Counted from the stretch's first letter, positions 10,786 to 21,094 are shown. The stretch: 64,000 nt of DNA from Brachypterus glaber (GCA_958510825.1 OY294050.1:43537249-43601248); one strand, 5' to 3'. Notes: a model not told the origin generated them from the sequence alone. A program made the numbers and translations.

Positions 10786-11714
10786 TCTATCTTTTGCTAC
10801 TCTGCGGAATATCCACCCGACACACTCAGGTAAAAAATTCCAAAAAAAACGGAAAAAAATCATGAAGCGTCGAAAGATGAATATTTATAAACCTTATAGT
10901 GTCCTCTAAATGATGTATATACATTTTTTTGAAAATGTTTGCGGTCTTGCTTAAAAACTTAAATTTAAGTGGCACATTGACGCGTCCGGATGAGGTGAAA
11001 AAAAATTAAAATTTTTGGAAAAAATTCAGATTTGATTTCTTTTGTATATATTTAGGTATAAAACAATAAAATAAACCTAAACAATAGAAAACTGCTAAAA
11101 TATTCAAATTTTTCAGTTTTTTTTTAAATGGAGTTTTTTTTATTTTAGTTTTTTAACAGCCTAATTTGAGGTTAAAAAAAACTTTTTTGGTCAATTATAT
11201 AATTTTTTATACTACATTTGTTTCTGATTAAAAAACACCCCCATTCCATTTAAAATTTTTAAGTTACCCCCTCTCCCACCTAAGGGTGTAGATGAAAAAA
11301 AAATCTGCTCTGATAAAAAGGTGTCCCTTTTGATATTGAATCTTAGAACCAAATTTCAAATACCTATCTTATACGATTTCTGAGAGAGATATTTAAATGG
11401 CCCACTCGGTATGCAGTGTGCCACTTAAATTTAATTTTTTACACAAGGCCGCAAACATTTTCAAACAAATGTATTGAAATCATTTAGAGGACACTAAAAG
11501 GTTTATAAATATTCAACATTCGACGCTTCATGATTTTTTTCCGTTTTTTTGGTATTTATTACCTGTGTGCGACATCTTTACTCTATTATATCCATAGGCC
11601 GGGAATCTGCGAGCTATGAGTTATCTTTTGATATCTTTTATAGCTTTTATCAAAGATACACTGGCGATGCGTTATTGTAGAGTGGGGAAAGCCGTGTTAG
11701 GGTCGCTTCTAATC
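10786..11714. repeat. Dispersed repeat interrupted by a foldback; second copy at 12,510-12,692
   Basis: 10,786-10,822 plus 11,570-11,714 together match 12,510-12,692 (CTATCTTTTGCTACTCTGCG ... GGCGATGCGTTATTGTAGAG). The copy here is split by the 747-bp foldback at 10,823-11,569, and the copy at 12,510 is the unoccupied version. Confidence 0.85.
10823..11569. mobile_element. Foldback with CAC ends and 5-bp target duplication, Transib-like
   Basis: The left end CACTCAGGTAA is inverted at the right as TTACCTGTGTG. Long arms continue inward, for example AGTGTCCTCTAAATGATG at the left and CATTTAGAGGACACTA at the right. CGACA is present immediately before (10,818-10,822) and after (11,570-11,574) and occurs once in the empty site at 12,550-12,554. 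A 5-bp duplication and CAC termini are features of Transib elements. No transposase ORF remains, so the superfamily is an inference. Confidence 0.8.
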
Positions 11715-11808
11715 AGTACACTGCAGTGTTGAATTTATGCTACGCTCATTAACGAAAGAACAGCTCGCTTATCCCCGAGGACTGGTTATATCTGCTCTCT
11801 GTAATATC

Positions 11809-12505
11809 TTTTTCTACGACTGCTTTAGAATGTAAGCAAATACACAGACTTTTCAAACACAGAATGAATTCATTCTAGGTGTAGATACGGTATGAATATT
11901 CCGTATCAAGTGTTAGAATGAGCACATGTAGTGCCATCTCTTGTTTATAAAAGTAAAGAAAACTGTAGCAAAATTAGCAAAAATATATTTATTTTACCAT
12001 GAAATATTGAATAATTTAATGCAATTTAAAGTTTTGCTTTAAAATTACATAAAGTTTATTAGTTTTTCTTAATCTTTGACCAGTTTTTTATTAATTTAGT
12101 TTAAAAAATTAAAACTGCTCAATCTATTGTCAAATATTTAAAATTGATATCTGTCACAACAATCTGACATAACCTTCAATTTTTGCATTATAATTTCTAA
12201 ATATGTGCTAAAATTAAATAAAAATATTTATTTGATAAAATTATTAAATAACATTAATTGCTTGCTATTTAAAAATATGTGATTTGTTGCATTTACAATG
12301 TCGAGTCACAAAAAACATTGTTTTTAACCTTGTCCGCAGTTAAAAGCCATTCAGTGTTTCATATTTGCAGTCGAAGAAAAAGTATAGTCTACAACACGTA
12401 TGGAATAGTCATTCCGCGCTCGCTGGACCGTCATACTCGCCTTCCGGCTCGTATGACAAATTTTCCGCTCGCGCGGAATATTGTCTATTCCATACTAGTT
12501 ATATA
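11809..12505 (+). repeat. 0.7-kb dispersed repeat, copy A
   Basis: Shared with 35,451-36,147 (same orientation) and 26,349-27,032 (reverse). It starts TTTTTCTACGACTGCTTTAG and ends GTCTATTCCATACTAGTTAT. The last 110 bp form a large GC-rich imperfect hairpin in very A+T-rich surroundings: TATGGAATAG...CTATTCCATA enclosing CCGCGCTCGC and GCTCGCGCGG, with CATACTCGCCTTCCGGCTCG in the centre. No terminal inverted repeats and no ORF with a domain. Confidence 0.85.
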
Positions 12506-12509
12506 ATAT

Positions 12510-12692
12510 ACATTATCTCTATCTTTTGCTACTCTGCGGCATATCCACCCGACATCTTTACTCTGTTATATCCATAGGCCGGGGATCTGCGAGCTATGTT
12601 ATCTTTTGATATCTTTTATAGCTTTTATCAAAGATACACTGGCGATGCGTTATTGTAGAGTGGTGACCGCCTTGTTAGGGTCGCTTCTAATT
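12510..12692. repeat. Uninterrupted copy of the dispersed repeat at 10,786-11,714
   Basis: Carries the empty insertion site CACCCGACATCTTTACTC around 12,547-12,563. It is the pre-insertion state for the foldback at 10,823-11,569. Confidence 0.85.
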
Positions 12693-13128
12693 CTAATTAA
12701 AGGCTTGTAATTTATTTGTTATTCCTCCTTTTTTGCCTGTTTTTGGTCGGAAAAATAGCATTTTTTTTGTTTTTTTTTTTCACTAAAATAAGCATGAAAT
12801 TTTTGTTTTTTGGAATTTTGACTTATGTCTACACTAGCGAACTAAAGCAAGTCAGTTTTAACAAGACTGTTTTTGATTTTTGTGTTTCGGACCATTGGGG
12901 GCCGAGTTATCGCTGGAACCGTTTGCCATGTTATTTTTGAGGTGTCTAACTTGTGCTGCACATTTATTCAACACGGCAAAAAAAAACATTTTTTTTTGTG
13001 AACTTAAAGAGTTGTCTAATACGTTGTAAAATGTTTTGTACATAAAAATAATATAGGTCGTCTGAAAAAAAAAACAAAAATCGACAATTTTTTGCCTCAA
13101 AAATCAGAACAACCCCTTAAGACCCCTG
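12693..13128. other. A+T-rich stretch, no feature recognised
   Basis: Frames on both strands (12,716-12,940; 12,858-13,100) are low-complexity and overlap each other. No gene supported. Confidence 0.5.
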
Positions 13129-14198
13129 CACGGTGGCCCCAGAAAAAAAAAGTGACAAAAGTCTGCTTTATTGCATAGGTCCATTTTTTTGTACCGCTGA
13201 TTACGAAAAAAAATAGTGAAAAAAATAAAAAAAAAAAAATGCGATATTAGGGTGGTTCAAATTTTTTGAAAAAAGCCCGATTTAGCTGAAATTTGGCATA
13301 AAGGCTTCTTTTGGTAATATTAATACGGACCAATGCCTAAAAACTTAAAATTCAAAATGGCGGAATAAATATGGCCGATTTATTTTTAAAATTTTGCCAA
13401 AATTCACGAAAATAATTCACAAAGCATACAAAAATTGAGAGATTCAACCCAATCTATTATGGGTTATTATCCTTATACATACTGATAATTACTGTAAAAA
13501 TTTCATGAATTTCTACTGGCTCGTTTTTTTTTTAATTTAGTTATGAAAAAAAATATTAAAAAATTGGTAAAATATGAGTAATTTTTATATTCTATTCATA
13601 TATTAAACAAAATTACGCTAAAATTATTACAGATTTTCGAAGAAAAAATATTTAGTCCCATGCATAATTTATTTTAAAAATTTAAGACAGAAAAATCGCA
13701 ATAGTAAAACGTCCAAATTGGTCAAAAAAAAGTGACTAAAGTGTGCTTTTTTGCATTCATATTGCACTCATATTTTGCCAAATATTATTTTTTTTTTCAA
13801 AATTGAATTAAAAAAAAAAAAAACGAGCCAGTAGAAAATCATGAAATTTTTACAATAATTAGTATATATAAGGAAAATAACCTATAACAGATTGTGTTGA
13901 ATCCTTTAACTTTTGTTTGTTTTGTGCCATATTTTCGTTAATTTTGGCAAAATTATAAAAATAGATCGCCATTTTGAATTTTAAGTTTTTGTGTATCGGT
14001 CTGTATTAATATTAACAAAAGAAGTCTTCATGCCAAATTTCAGCTAAATCAGACATTTTTCAAAAAATTTGAACCACCCCAATGTCACAATTTTTTTTTT
14101 CAATTTTTTCACTATTTTTTTCGTAATCAGCGGTGCAAAAAATGGCCCTATGCAAAAAAGCAGACTTTTGTCACTTTTTTTTTTCTGGGACCACCGTG
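13129..14198. mobile_element. Near-complete palindrome foldback, CACGGTGG ends, Transib-like
   Basis: 1,070 bp. The left arm CACGGTGGCCCCAGAAAA is inverted at the right as TCTGGGACCACCGTG. The arms run for over 400 bp each, for example CGCTGATTACGAAAAAAA and TTTTTTTCGTAATCAGCG. Flanking 5-mers are CCCTG (left) and TCCTG (right), a 5-bp duplication with one mismatch. The CACGGTG terminus and the 5-bp duplication fit Transib. Non-coding. Confidence 0.78.
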
Positions 14199-14830
14199 TC
14201 CTGTTGTACCAGCTGGCTAGTTTGTATTTCTCAATTTAAATTTAACCAAAATGGATGGAGAAAGACAAAAGTATTAAGATGAATGAATCATTTAATTGTT
14301 AGAAAGGGATAATCGATGCCGGTTATTGAGCCATGTAAATCATAGGGTGATCTGCGTATCGTTACCAGGAGATGGAAGTTGCCGACTAACGGGGGTGACG
14401 GTTTTCATTTGACAAAGTCAAGAGAATCATGGAATGTTAAAGTAACAGTAAATAACCAGCACTTCAAAGGGGTGAATTTATTGACACATTTCGTTGCTAT
14501 GAGAGTAAAGCTAATACGCTTATTTCAAATTTTTCCTGAACAATTCATTTGCACTCTGGAACACGTATTAAACAATCAACTATTAAATTTTGAAAAAAAA
14601 AGAAACGTTTTCTAATTTGAAATCAAAATATTAATTTAAATAGTATATTACATAACTAGTGTGGAAACCCCACGAGTGTATGAAATACACTTTCCAACGA
14701 GTTATGTACACTATTTTTCCTACAATCCCGAAAAAATATGAAGTTTCTTATTTTAAAATTTTCTAATTTTTATTAATTTTTAAAAAAGGCAAAGTACAAA
14801 ATAATTATAAATAGCATACAAATTTATATA
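14199..14830. other. A+T-rich stretch with one inverted repeat
   Basis: 14,637-14,714 is an imperfect inverted repeat (ATTACATAACTAGTGTGGAAA against TTTCCAACGAGTTATGTAC). The 78-codon frame at 14,379-14,615 has no recognisable domain. Confidence 0.45.
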
Positions 14831-15553
14831 CAGGGTGATCCATAACTGGCATGCCAAAATTTAAGAGGTGATTCTAGATCCAAAAATATAAAAAAAGTTC
14901 CTATAAAGGTTGGTCCGGAAATGAGCCCTAAGGGATCTAGGGCACTTTAAAATTGTAATAAAAATAAGGTTTTTAATTAATAACTCGGGTACCGTTTAAG
15001 CTAGAGCGGCGAGCTTTTGCATGTATACTAGTATTAATAAGGGCAATAAGTTTATGTTAATTTATTTTTTTAATTTATCCAGAGGCGTGCCCAGACGGAC
15101 AAAATATATGAGGCTTAAAACATTTTTGCCCCAAACTTTTCTATGTGTATGTTTTTTGGATTTGTTGTAAAAAATATAGATTTCTAGAGTAAAAATACAT
15201 ATAAAATATCATATAGTGTAACACTGTAGGAGCAACCGTTATCAAAAAAAAAATGCAATTAAGAGGAAGTAACATTTTGTGCCACCAAAAACGTTACTTT
15301 TTAAAAGGCTATTACTACTTTAATATTAAATTTAGGTGTTTTGGTGTATAATACTTTTTTGCTCAGTTTTAAATGAAGAATCACCCTGCAGCATTAAAAT
15401 TTTATTGGTGCTTTTTTTTGTTCCCCATTCAATACGTCATCTTCGAAGGGCCGTAGCTCCCTTAGGGCTCATTTCCGGACCAACCTTTATAGAAACTTTT
15501 TTTCATATTTTTGGATGTAGAATCACCTCTTAAATTTCGGTACGCGAGTTCTG
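14831..15553. mobile_element. TA-flanked MITE (CAGG...), copy 2
   Basis: Second copy of the element at 9,785-10,515, differing by a few substitutions and short indels. It is flanked by TA at 14,829-14,830 and 15,554-15,555, which confirms the boundaries of the first copy. Confidence 0.85.
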
Positions 15554-15695
15554 GAACAGGCTGTATGTAGGTATGTCAAACAGGAAATATGATTTTCATT
15601 TAGCTTTAGTTTTCTTGGTTTTATACTTAATACAATACATAGCTGTTTAATGGGTTGCCTATTCCTAAATAAATGCAAACTTGAGTTTGCTTAGT

Positions 15696-15836
15696 GCCTA
15701 TTCACAAGCTCGCATAAGAACATAAAACATAACAATTGGATGTCGTGATTGGCTTGATGGGCCGCCATGTATTTTGTAAGCCAATTACGGCATCGCTTTC
15801 TTATATTTTATGTTCTTATGCAAGCTTCTGGATAGG
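15696..15836. mobile_element. Foldback MITE, 141 bp
   Basis: GCCTATTCACAAGCTCGCAT at the left and ATGCAAGCTTCTGGATAGGC at the right pair across arms of about 40 bp (AAGAACATAAAA / TTTTATGTTCTT). A small palindrome (GCAAACTTGAGTTTGC) sits just outside the left end. Confidence 0.75.
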
Positions 15837-15991
15837 CCTTTATCAAATTAGATTTCTGTGGTTAAGCTGCCATATAAGACACTAAAATTGAACTGTTTTA
15901 CATTTCGTAAGAAAAATACTGTGTAGTTTGATGTTTTTTATGTAATGTAAGGTAACTAAATAAAAAATTAAGTAATTTTTATAAGATCTAG

Positions 15992-16179
15992 ACTGTCTAG
16001 ACTAGACAGTAATGGTCAAAATAGTAACGTTATAACTATTGTTTCTATTTCTTAAAGATATAAAAGTGGTAAAAGGTGGTTTATAAAACAAGGTGAATAA
16101 AATTCGTAGAATCTACGAGGTAAATATCTAAATAAAATTAGGCAAACCTCCATACATAAATATCACACGAGTGTGATAT
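15992..16179. repeat. Two short perfect palindromes
   Basis: 15,992-16,010 is ACTGTCTAG-A-CTAGACAGT, and 16,160-16,179 is ATATCACAC-GA-GTGTGATAT. Both have 9-bp arms. Function unknown. Confidence 0.6.
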
Positions 16180-16319
16180 AAAAATATCAAACTAGTGCGA
16201 TATGAGGCGTTTTCTAAAGAACAAAAGAGTGTGCTAAATGTCATTTTCATAGAGGATCGTAGGAAAAAATAATTTCCCTTGTTTAGGATAAACAGAAAGT
16301 CTCGATAGTAATTTATATA

Positions 16320-17551
16320 GACCTGTTAATTGAGGAAGCCGGTCGTTACCTCGGAAAAATTTACCTCGAAACTTTCGAGTCGAAAGCAAATACCTCGAAA
16401 AAAAACCTCGAAAAAATTTACCTCGAAAGGACTACCTCGAAAAGACGTTACCTCAAAAAATTTACCTCGAAAGGACATTACACGGAAAAAAAAATTATAG
16501 CTATAACACACATACCAAGCAAATTATAATCGCTTATTATATAAATACAAGGCTTTCTCTTACAATTATGACAGTCAGTGTAAAAATTTATTTGAAATAC
16601 TTTAATTGTTTAGTGAATAATAAAATATAACAAATAGTATGGCATTTATAGCTTAAATAGATTTAATTATTGTCCGTGCTAATAATTTTTATAATATAAT
16701 AAAATTTCTGTAAATTTATAATAGTGCCTGTAATAAATATAATCGTGTCTGTAATATATATAATCGTTTCCAATTTATTTTTAACATTATTAGTTATTGT
16801 GTCCCTTATAATCTATAACTTAAATCACTATAATTTGCCACTGTTACCAAATATCTTATAATGTATAGCGCAGAGCCCACTAATTTCTTTCCGTGTACCT
16901 CGAAAAGTCGTTACCTCGAAAGTAGATTACCTCGAAAGATTTTACCTCGAACGGCTTTTACCTCGAAAAGGGCTTTTTTTTAATTCTGTATCTGTTTCTT
17001 TGCGATTTTTGTATATTGTATTTTTTTTGCTCTTTTATCATTTATTGATTAAATTTTAATTTACGGGAAACTATTAGCTTTTAGTTTTAGTAAATATTTT
17101 AAAATGAATCAATTAACCTATATCGAGAGTTTTTTTTTGAAAATTTGGAAAATATGGTGAAATTGCTTTTCAAAGGAAAAACATTTATTATTAATAATTT
17201 TTTTTATAAAAAATGTTGCTGTAAATTTGATTGACAGCTTTTTGATTATTTGTGATTTCAAATACTTTCTTTTTTATAATATATCAATTAAATTTCCTTT
17301 TTTTTTTCTAAAAAAAAATTGTTTCGTTTGGATTTTTATAGTTTTTAAAAAATTATGTATTTTATAGGTAATTTTATATGCGAAGTAATGTCCGTTCGAG
17401 GTATTTTTTTTCGAGGTAATGTCCTTTCGAGGTAATTTTCGTGCGAGGTAATTTTATAATGAGCTTTAGATTTTTTCGAATTTTTTTCGAGGTAAAAATT
17501 TTCTAGGTAATTGATTGCGAGGTAATTTTTTTAGAGTTAAAGACCCCTATC
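16320..17551. mobile_element. Motif-array element, family B (ACCTCGAAA arrays)
   Basis: The left array at 16,347-16,483 holds about eight ACCTCGAAA units. A second array in the same orientation sits at 16,896-16,975 (five units). The right array at 17,395-17,530 holds about seven units in reverse (TTTCGAGGTAAT), then AGAGTTAAAGACCCCT. The interior is A+T-rich and non-coding. Two left-type arrays and one right-type array suggest either an internal duplication or a nested copy. The apparent ORF at 16,326-16,511 is a translation of the array. Related to family A by motif (ACCGCGAA against ACCTCGAA) and by the AAAGACCCC end. Confidence 0.7.
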
Positions 17552-18315
17552 CGTTGATAGGGGTAGGGATAAAGTTTATTTGTTTTGATAGTCGTTTTAA
17601 CCTAAACTAGAAAAATAAAAATATATTTCTAGTGAAAATTTTCTGGTATTGGATTTTCGATGTAATCGATGTCATCGGCGAATTTCCAGTGCTCGCATAG
17701 GCGCCGCGTCGATTCTATCGTTGACGCGAGGTTTTAAATATTTACATTTTTATTTTCTTCGAAAAACACATACTACTCCATTGATGAATATTTTAATGAG
17801 AAGATATTTTAGATGTTTAATTGTTATTGACTTGTTCATTGTATAAAATTTTGATGTACTTTTTTTTATGTCAAATTTCTTATAATATGAAATAAAGACT
17901 TACTTTACTTTACTTTAACACCGATATATTTACATATTTATAGTTAATATGTATATTCAATATTGTTGTGTGTAACAAATTAGTCGTCAAATGTTTCGAT
18001 TTAGTAACCTTTATAAAAATTTCCCTTATAATTCGGCAAAATTATTCCGTAAGCCTATGTTTCTGTGTTTATTTTCAAGGTTGATGAGTCATAACTCAAT
18101 TTATTCCGATTAATGGTAATCAAAGTACTCTAAATAATATTGTTAAACGTGGCTGATTTAGTCCCTTGCATTCCTGTTTTCCTTGGTATATAAATAATTA
18201 TTCTACTTTTCATATTATTTATGTTTATTAATTTCAAAGTTAAAGCAATAATGTCGCTGCAATTTATAAATGGTCGATTTTTAACAAAACTACTAAAAGA
18301 AACTGTAAAAATACA
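17552..18315. other. Mostly featureless; possible retroposon tail at 17,891-17,917
   Basis: AATAAAGACT is followed by four TTTAC-like units (17,899-17,917), which resembles the polyadenylation signal and short-repeat tail of a 5'-truncated retroposon. The 65-codon frame at 17,649-17,846 upstream has no domain I recognise. Confidence 0.4.
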
Positions 18316-18332
18316 TTCGCGAACTTTTGGAC
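18316..18332. mobile_element. Isolated motif unit left of the PIF-like insertion (family C)
   Basis: TTCGCGAACTTTTGGAC is one unit of the array that resumes at 19,103 on the other side of the PIF/Harbinger-like MITE. The MITE therefore inserted into family C sequence. Confidence 0.5.
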
Positions 18333-18335
18333 TAA

Positions 18336-19099
18336 GGGGCTGTCCATATATTACGTAACGCAATTTTTCAAAAAAATTGACCCCCTCCCCCCCTGTGTAA
18401 AAAACTGTTCACATTTCACATTTACCAACACCCTCCTCCCCCCTGTGTAACGCGTAACAATATAAAAATTTGTATTTTTTTTTCTAACATATCTTGATAC
18501 AGAATTCCGCATAATGCAAGACGGTAAAAAGACAGTGTAAAAATGATACATATTTATTATAATAATACATATAGCACTTAATGTACTTAAACGAAAAAAT
18601 CACTCAAACTTTAAAAAAATATTCATAATCAATATCACACAGGGAAAAAATACTAGGTACCTCCTTTTACACTGAGTGTCACATATAGCACGTGTATTGT
18701 TTATGCACAGGTACACAAAATAGTACACACATTGGTGTTCTGTGAGTACACATTCCTCGCGAAAATGTATCATCGCCGATGGTTCATCGACAAGATCACT
18801 CAAGAATAAGGCCGTAAGATTTTTTTTAATAACAACAGTTTTTTTACTAATTACAATATTATTTAAATATGCATAGTTTCGTCAATTTTTGTGTAAAAAG
18901 GGGAATTATGGGCCACTAAATAGTAATTTATGTTGAAATAAAAATACATCTGCCAAGCTTAGGAAATAAACATTAAATTTATTAAATTTCGTTACGTAAC
19001 GTTCACCTAGACCCCCCCCTCCCCCTGTCACAAACTGTAACAATTTCTCTGACCCCCTCCCCCCCCCCTAGGCGCGTTACGTAATATATGGACAGCCCC
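18336..19099. mobile_element. PIF/Harbinger-like MITE, TAA target duplication
   Basis: 764 bp. TAA at 18,333-18,335 and 19,100-19,102. Terminal repeat GGGGCTGTCCATATATTACG, continuing TAACGC; the right end is the reverse complement (GTAATATATGGACAGCCCC). C/G-rich tracts (CCCCCTCCCC) lie inside both ends. A 3-bp TWA duplication with GGG-initiated ends is the PIF/Harbinger signature. Non-coding; the short minus-strand frames inside have no domains. Confidence 0.82.
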
Positions 19100-19102
19100 T
19101 AA

Positions 19103-19257
19103 GCGAAATTACTTCTTTGCGAACAATGATTATGCGAATTTAGTTTTTGCGAAGTAAAGGTCTTGAGAACTATAAGTTTGCGAACTAAAATTTTGAGAAG
19201 AAATTTTTACGAACTTTTTGCTGCGAACTTTTTTTTTGTCGAACTAAAGACCGTGAA
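19103..19257. mobile_element. Motif-array end, family C (GCGAACT array)
   Basis: About eleven units of G(C/A)GAA(C/T/G)T at intervals of 12-20 bases, including TTTGCGAACTAAAA and TTTTGCGAAGTAAAGGTC, ending CGAACTAAAGACCGTGAACC. The opposite end with reversed motifs was not found, so this is half an element. The AAAGACC end is shared with families A and B. Confidence 0.6.
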
Positions 19258-19312
19258 CCTAAGCAACAATGTTTATAATTTCCAATAAACTAAACTAAAT
19301 ATTTACGAATTA

Positions 19313-19554
19313 GGGAACTTTCAAGTATTACGTAACGCAAATTGTACCAAAATTCATACACTTCATACCCCGGTTCTCGCGTTATTATAGCTTATAGAGA
19401 TTTCATATTTTGGCTACCCCTCTAATAGGGGGTGTGTTAGGGGGGGGGGGTGGCCAAAATATGACATCTCTACAGCCTTGAATAACGCGAGAACCGAGGT
19501 ATGAAGTGTATGAATTTTGGTAAATTTTGCGTTACGTAATACTTGATCGTTCCC
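19313..19554. mobile_element. PIF/Harbinger-like foldback MITE, TTA target duplication
   Basis: 242 bp. TTA at 19,310-19,312 and 19,555-19,557. Left end GGGAACTTTCAAGTATTACG; right end CGTAATACTTGATCGTTCCC. The arms extend through GTTCTCGCGTTATT and its inverse AATAACGCGAGAAC, with a poly-G run at 19,440-19,450 in the loop. It shares TATTACGTAACGCA with the terminal repeat of the larger MITE at 18,336-19,099. Confidence 0.85.
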
Positions 19555-19557
19555 TTA

Positions 19558-20006
19558 TATTATTAAATTTAAATATTCACAAAAGACTACAAAATATATG
19601 CATGATTAAATGCAACGAAATGTATAAAGATAATAATATAAAATACATATATTTAAAATTTTCCTATCTACATATGAAAATTCTGTTGAAATTACCAATA
19701 AGCTTTGACATTCTTAAATCCCACGAGATTGGAAGCAGAATCAAGTAATATTAGGGCTAAAGCTCCACATATTCAAAAATTCTTATCAGAAAATAATGTG
19801 AATAAAGAAATGCTCCCTATGAGTGAACGAAAAAAATGTACATTACGTCGCTGAAGTGAGTATTGACAGAATGATTGATTATCTTTCCACCTTCAGCTAG
19901 ATTTTCAACCAGTCTGAAGTAAAGAACAATCCAAGTCCATAAATATGTTCCGAAAGTTTACGAATCCAATCAATAAACTTTTGTGTGCATAATATGCAGT
20001 GTAATC
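19558..20006. other. Unannotated A+T-rich stretch
   Basis: A 73-codon frame at 19,527-19,748 overlaps the MITE end and has no recognisable domain. I see nothing else. Confidence 0.4.
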
Positions 20007-20082
20007 TGCATATAATTAATAACTAAAAATTATCTAGTTTCAAATATTTAGGTATATTTAATATTAAAAGTGCTTTTAAAAC

Positions 20083-20227
20083 AACTTAAACACTACAATA
20101 TTTCAAGAACGCTTTGACATAGAGACTTTAAATTTAAAAAAAAAAATATTTACTACTTAAAAATGTTTGTTCCAAATTACAAGTATCTGTGTCAAAGCTT
20201 TTTTGAAATATCGTAGCGTAAAGTTCA
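20083..20227. mobile_element. Foldback MITE, about 145 bp
   Basis: CACTACAATATTTCAAGAAC continuing GCTTTGACA at the left pairs with TGTCAAAGCTTTTTTGAAAT continuing ATCGTAGCG at the right. The loop is A+T-rich. Confidence 0.7.
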
Positions 20228-20520
20228 TTTGGTTTAATAAACCAAACGATTTACACCCTTAATACGAGTATAAACTGCTTACATCTTTCTTTAAAGATCT
20301 ATTGGTTGATAAAAATCGTAATTTATAATGAACGTAAATTTTAGGCCACAAATAAAGCATTTAAATATCGTACATAAATAATATTTACCTTTTTTACACT
20401 TTTAACACTTTAACCTAGCAGCATGCGTCGATATCTCTCTAACAATAACAATATTAAAGGGTCCGTCTCATGATGCGACGCCTTCTTGGTTATTGTCCAA
20501 AGCGCACTCGAGTCTTAAAA

Positions 20521-20760
20521 TAACATAGTCCGACATTGTAAAATCATGTAAAAATATGTAAATCAATGTAAATATATTTTTTTACATTAGTTTACATTCT
20601 TTTACATTATTTTACATTCTTTTACATTATTTTGCATTATTTTACATTCTTTTACATAAATTCATGAATTATGCATAGTCCAGAATAGTAAATTTACAAT
20701 TCCGTACTATGCAAATTCATGTATTTTTACATTATTTTACATGCAGTTTTTACAGTGTGC
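20521..20760. repeat. TTTTACATTAT minisatellite between ATG(T/C)AAA-rich ends
   Basis: About eight units of TTTACATT(A/C)T(T) occur at 20,580-20,655. They are preceded by reversed units (ATGTAAAA) and followed by CTATGCATAG-like and TTTTACAT units, so the whole stretch is roughly symmetric (ACATAGTCC...ACTATGC). Confidence 0.65.
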
Positions 20761-20874
20761 ATATAATTAATAACTAAAAATTATCTAGTTTCAAATATTT
20801 AGATATATTTAATTATATGTCTTAATTTCGTAATATAAGGACAGGAATTTTTAATTTTAACGATTATTTTTTAA

Positions 20875-21060
20875 AGTTTTTATCAACCAATCATTTAACA
20901 ATATTTCTGACCACGTGTTTATTTCTGTTCAATCATTTTACAGTTATATTGGGAATTTTCTACTGTAGAAAATTCTAGTGAGAATCGCTGTAGTATTTTG
21001 TTTTTCAGTAATTCTCTTTTACAACAAGATTTCATACCTAGAACTAATTAATAATTAAAT
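20875..21060. repeat. Left half of a repeat split by Penelope insertions
   Basis: Matches 22,757-22,938 (TTTTTATCAACCAAT, ATTTCTGACCAC, TTTCATACCTA(G/A)AACTAAT). The right half of the same repeat is at 22,150-22,243. Confidence 0.75.
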
Positions 21061-21094
21061 ATTAATATATTTTAGATTTTAAGCTTTCACGGCC

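Larger units (their letters stand above)
20007..20813. repeat. 56-bp direct repeat flanking about 690 bp of inserted sequence
   Basis: 20,007-20,062 and 20,758-20,813 share TGCATATAATTAATAACTAA and TTATCTAGTTTCAAATATTTA. Between them are the foldback at 20,083-20,227 and the TTTTACATT array at 20,521-20,760. Confidence 0.7.

Noticed and set aside
11809..12505. The 0.7-kb dispersed repeat as a non-autonomous Helitron (TC start, hairpin, CTAG near the end)
   Set aside because: All copies stay similar for several bases past CTAG (CTAGTTATA), so the expected Helitron end and A/T insertion site are not demonstrated.
12279..12577. Frames shared by the three 0.7-kb repeats (SKKKYSLQHVWNS...) as a conserved small protein
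   Set aside because: The frame boundaries differ in each copy and the segment crosses a hairpin; similarity is explained by DNA identity.
18130..18803. Three minus-strand frames of 66-77 codons as genes
   Set aside because: They lie within or across the PIF-like MITE and its poly-C tracts and show no domain.
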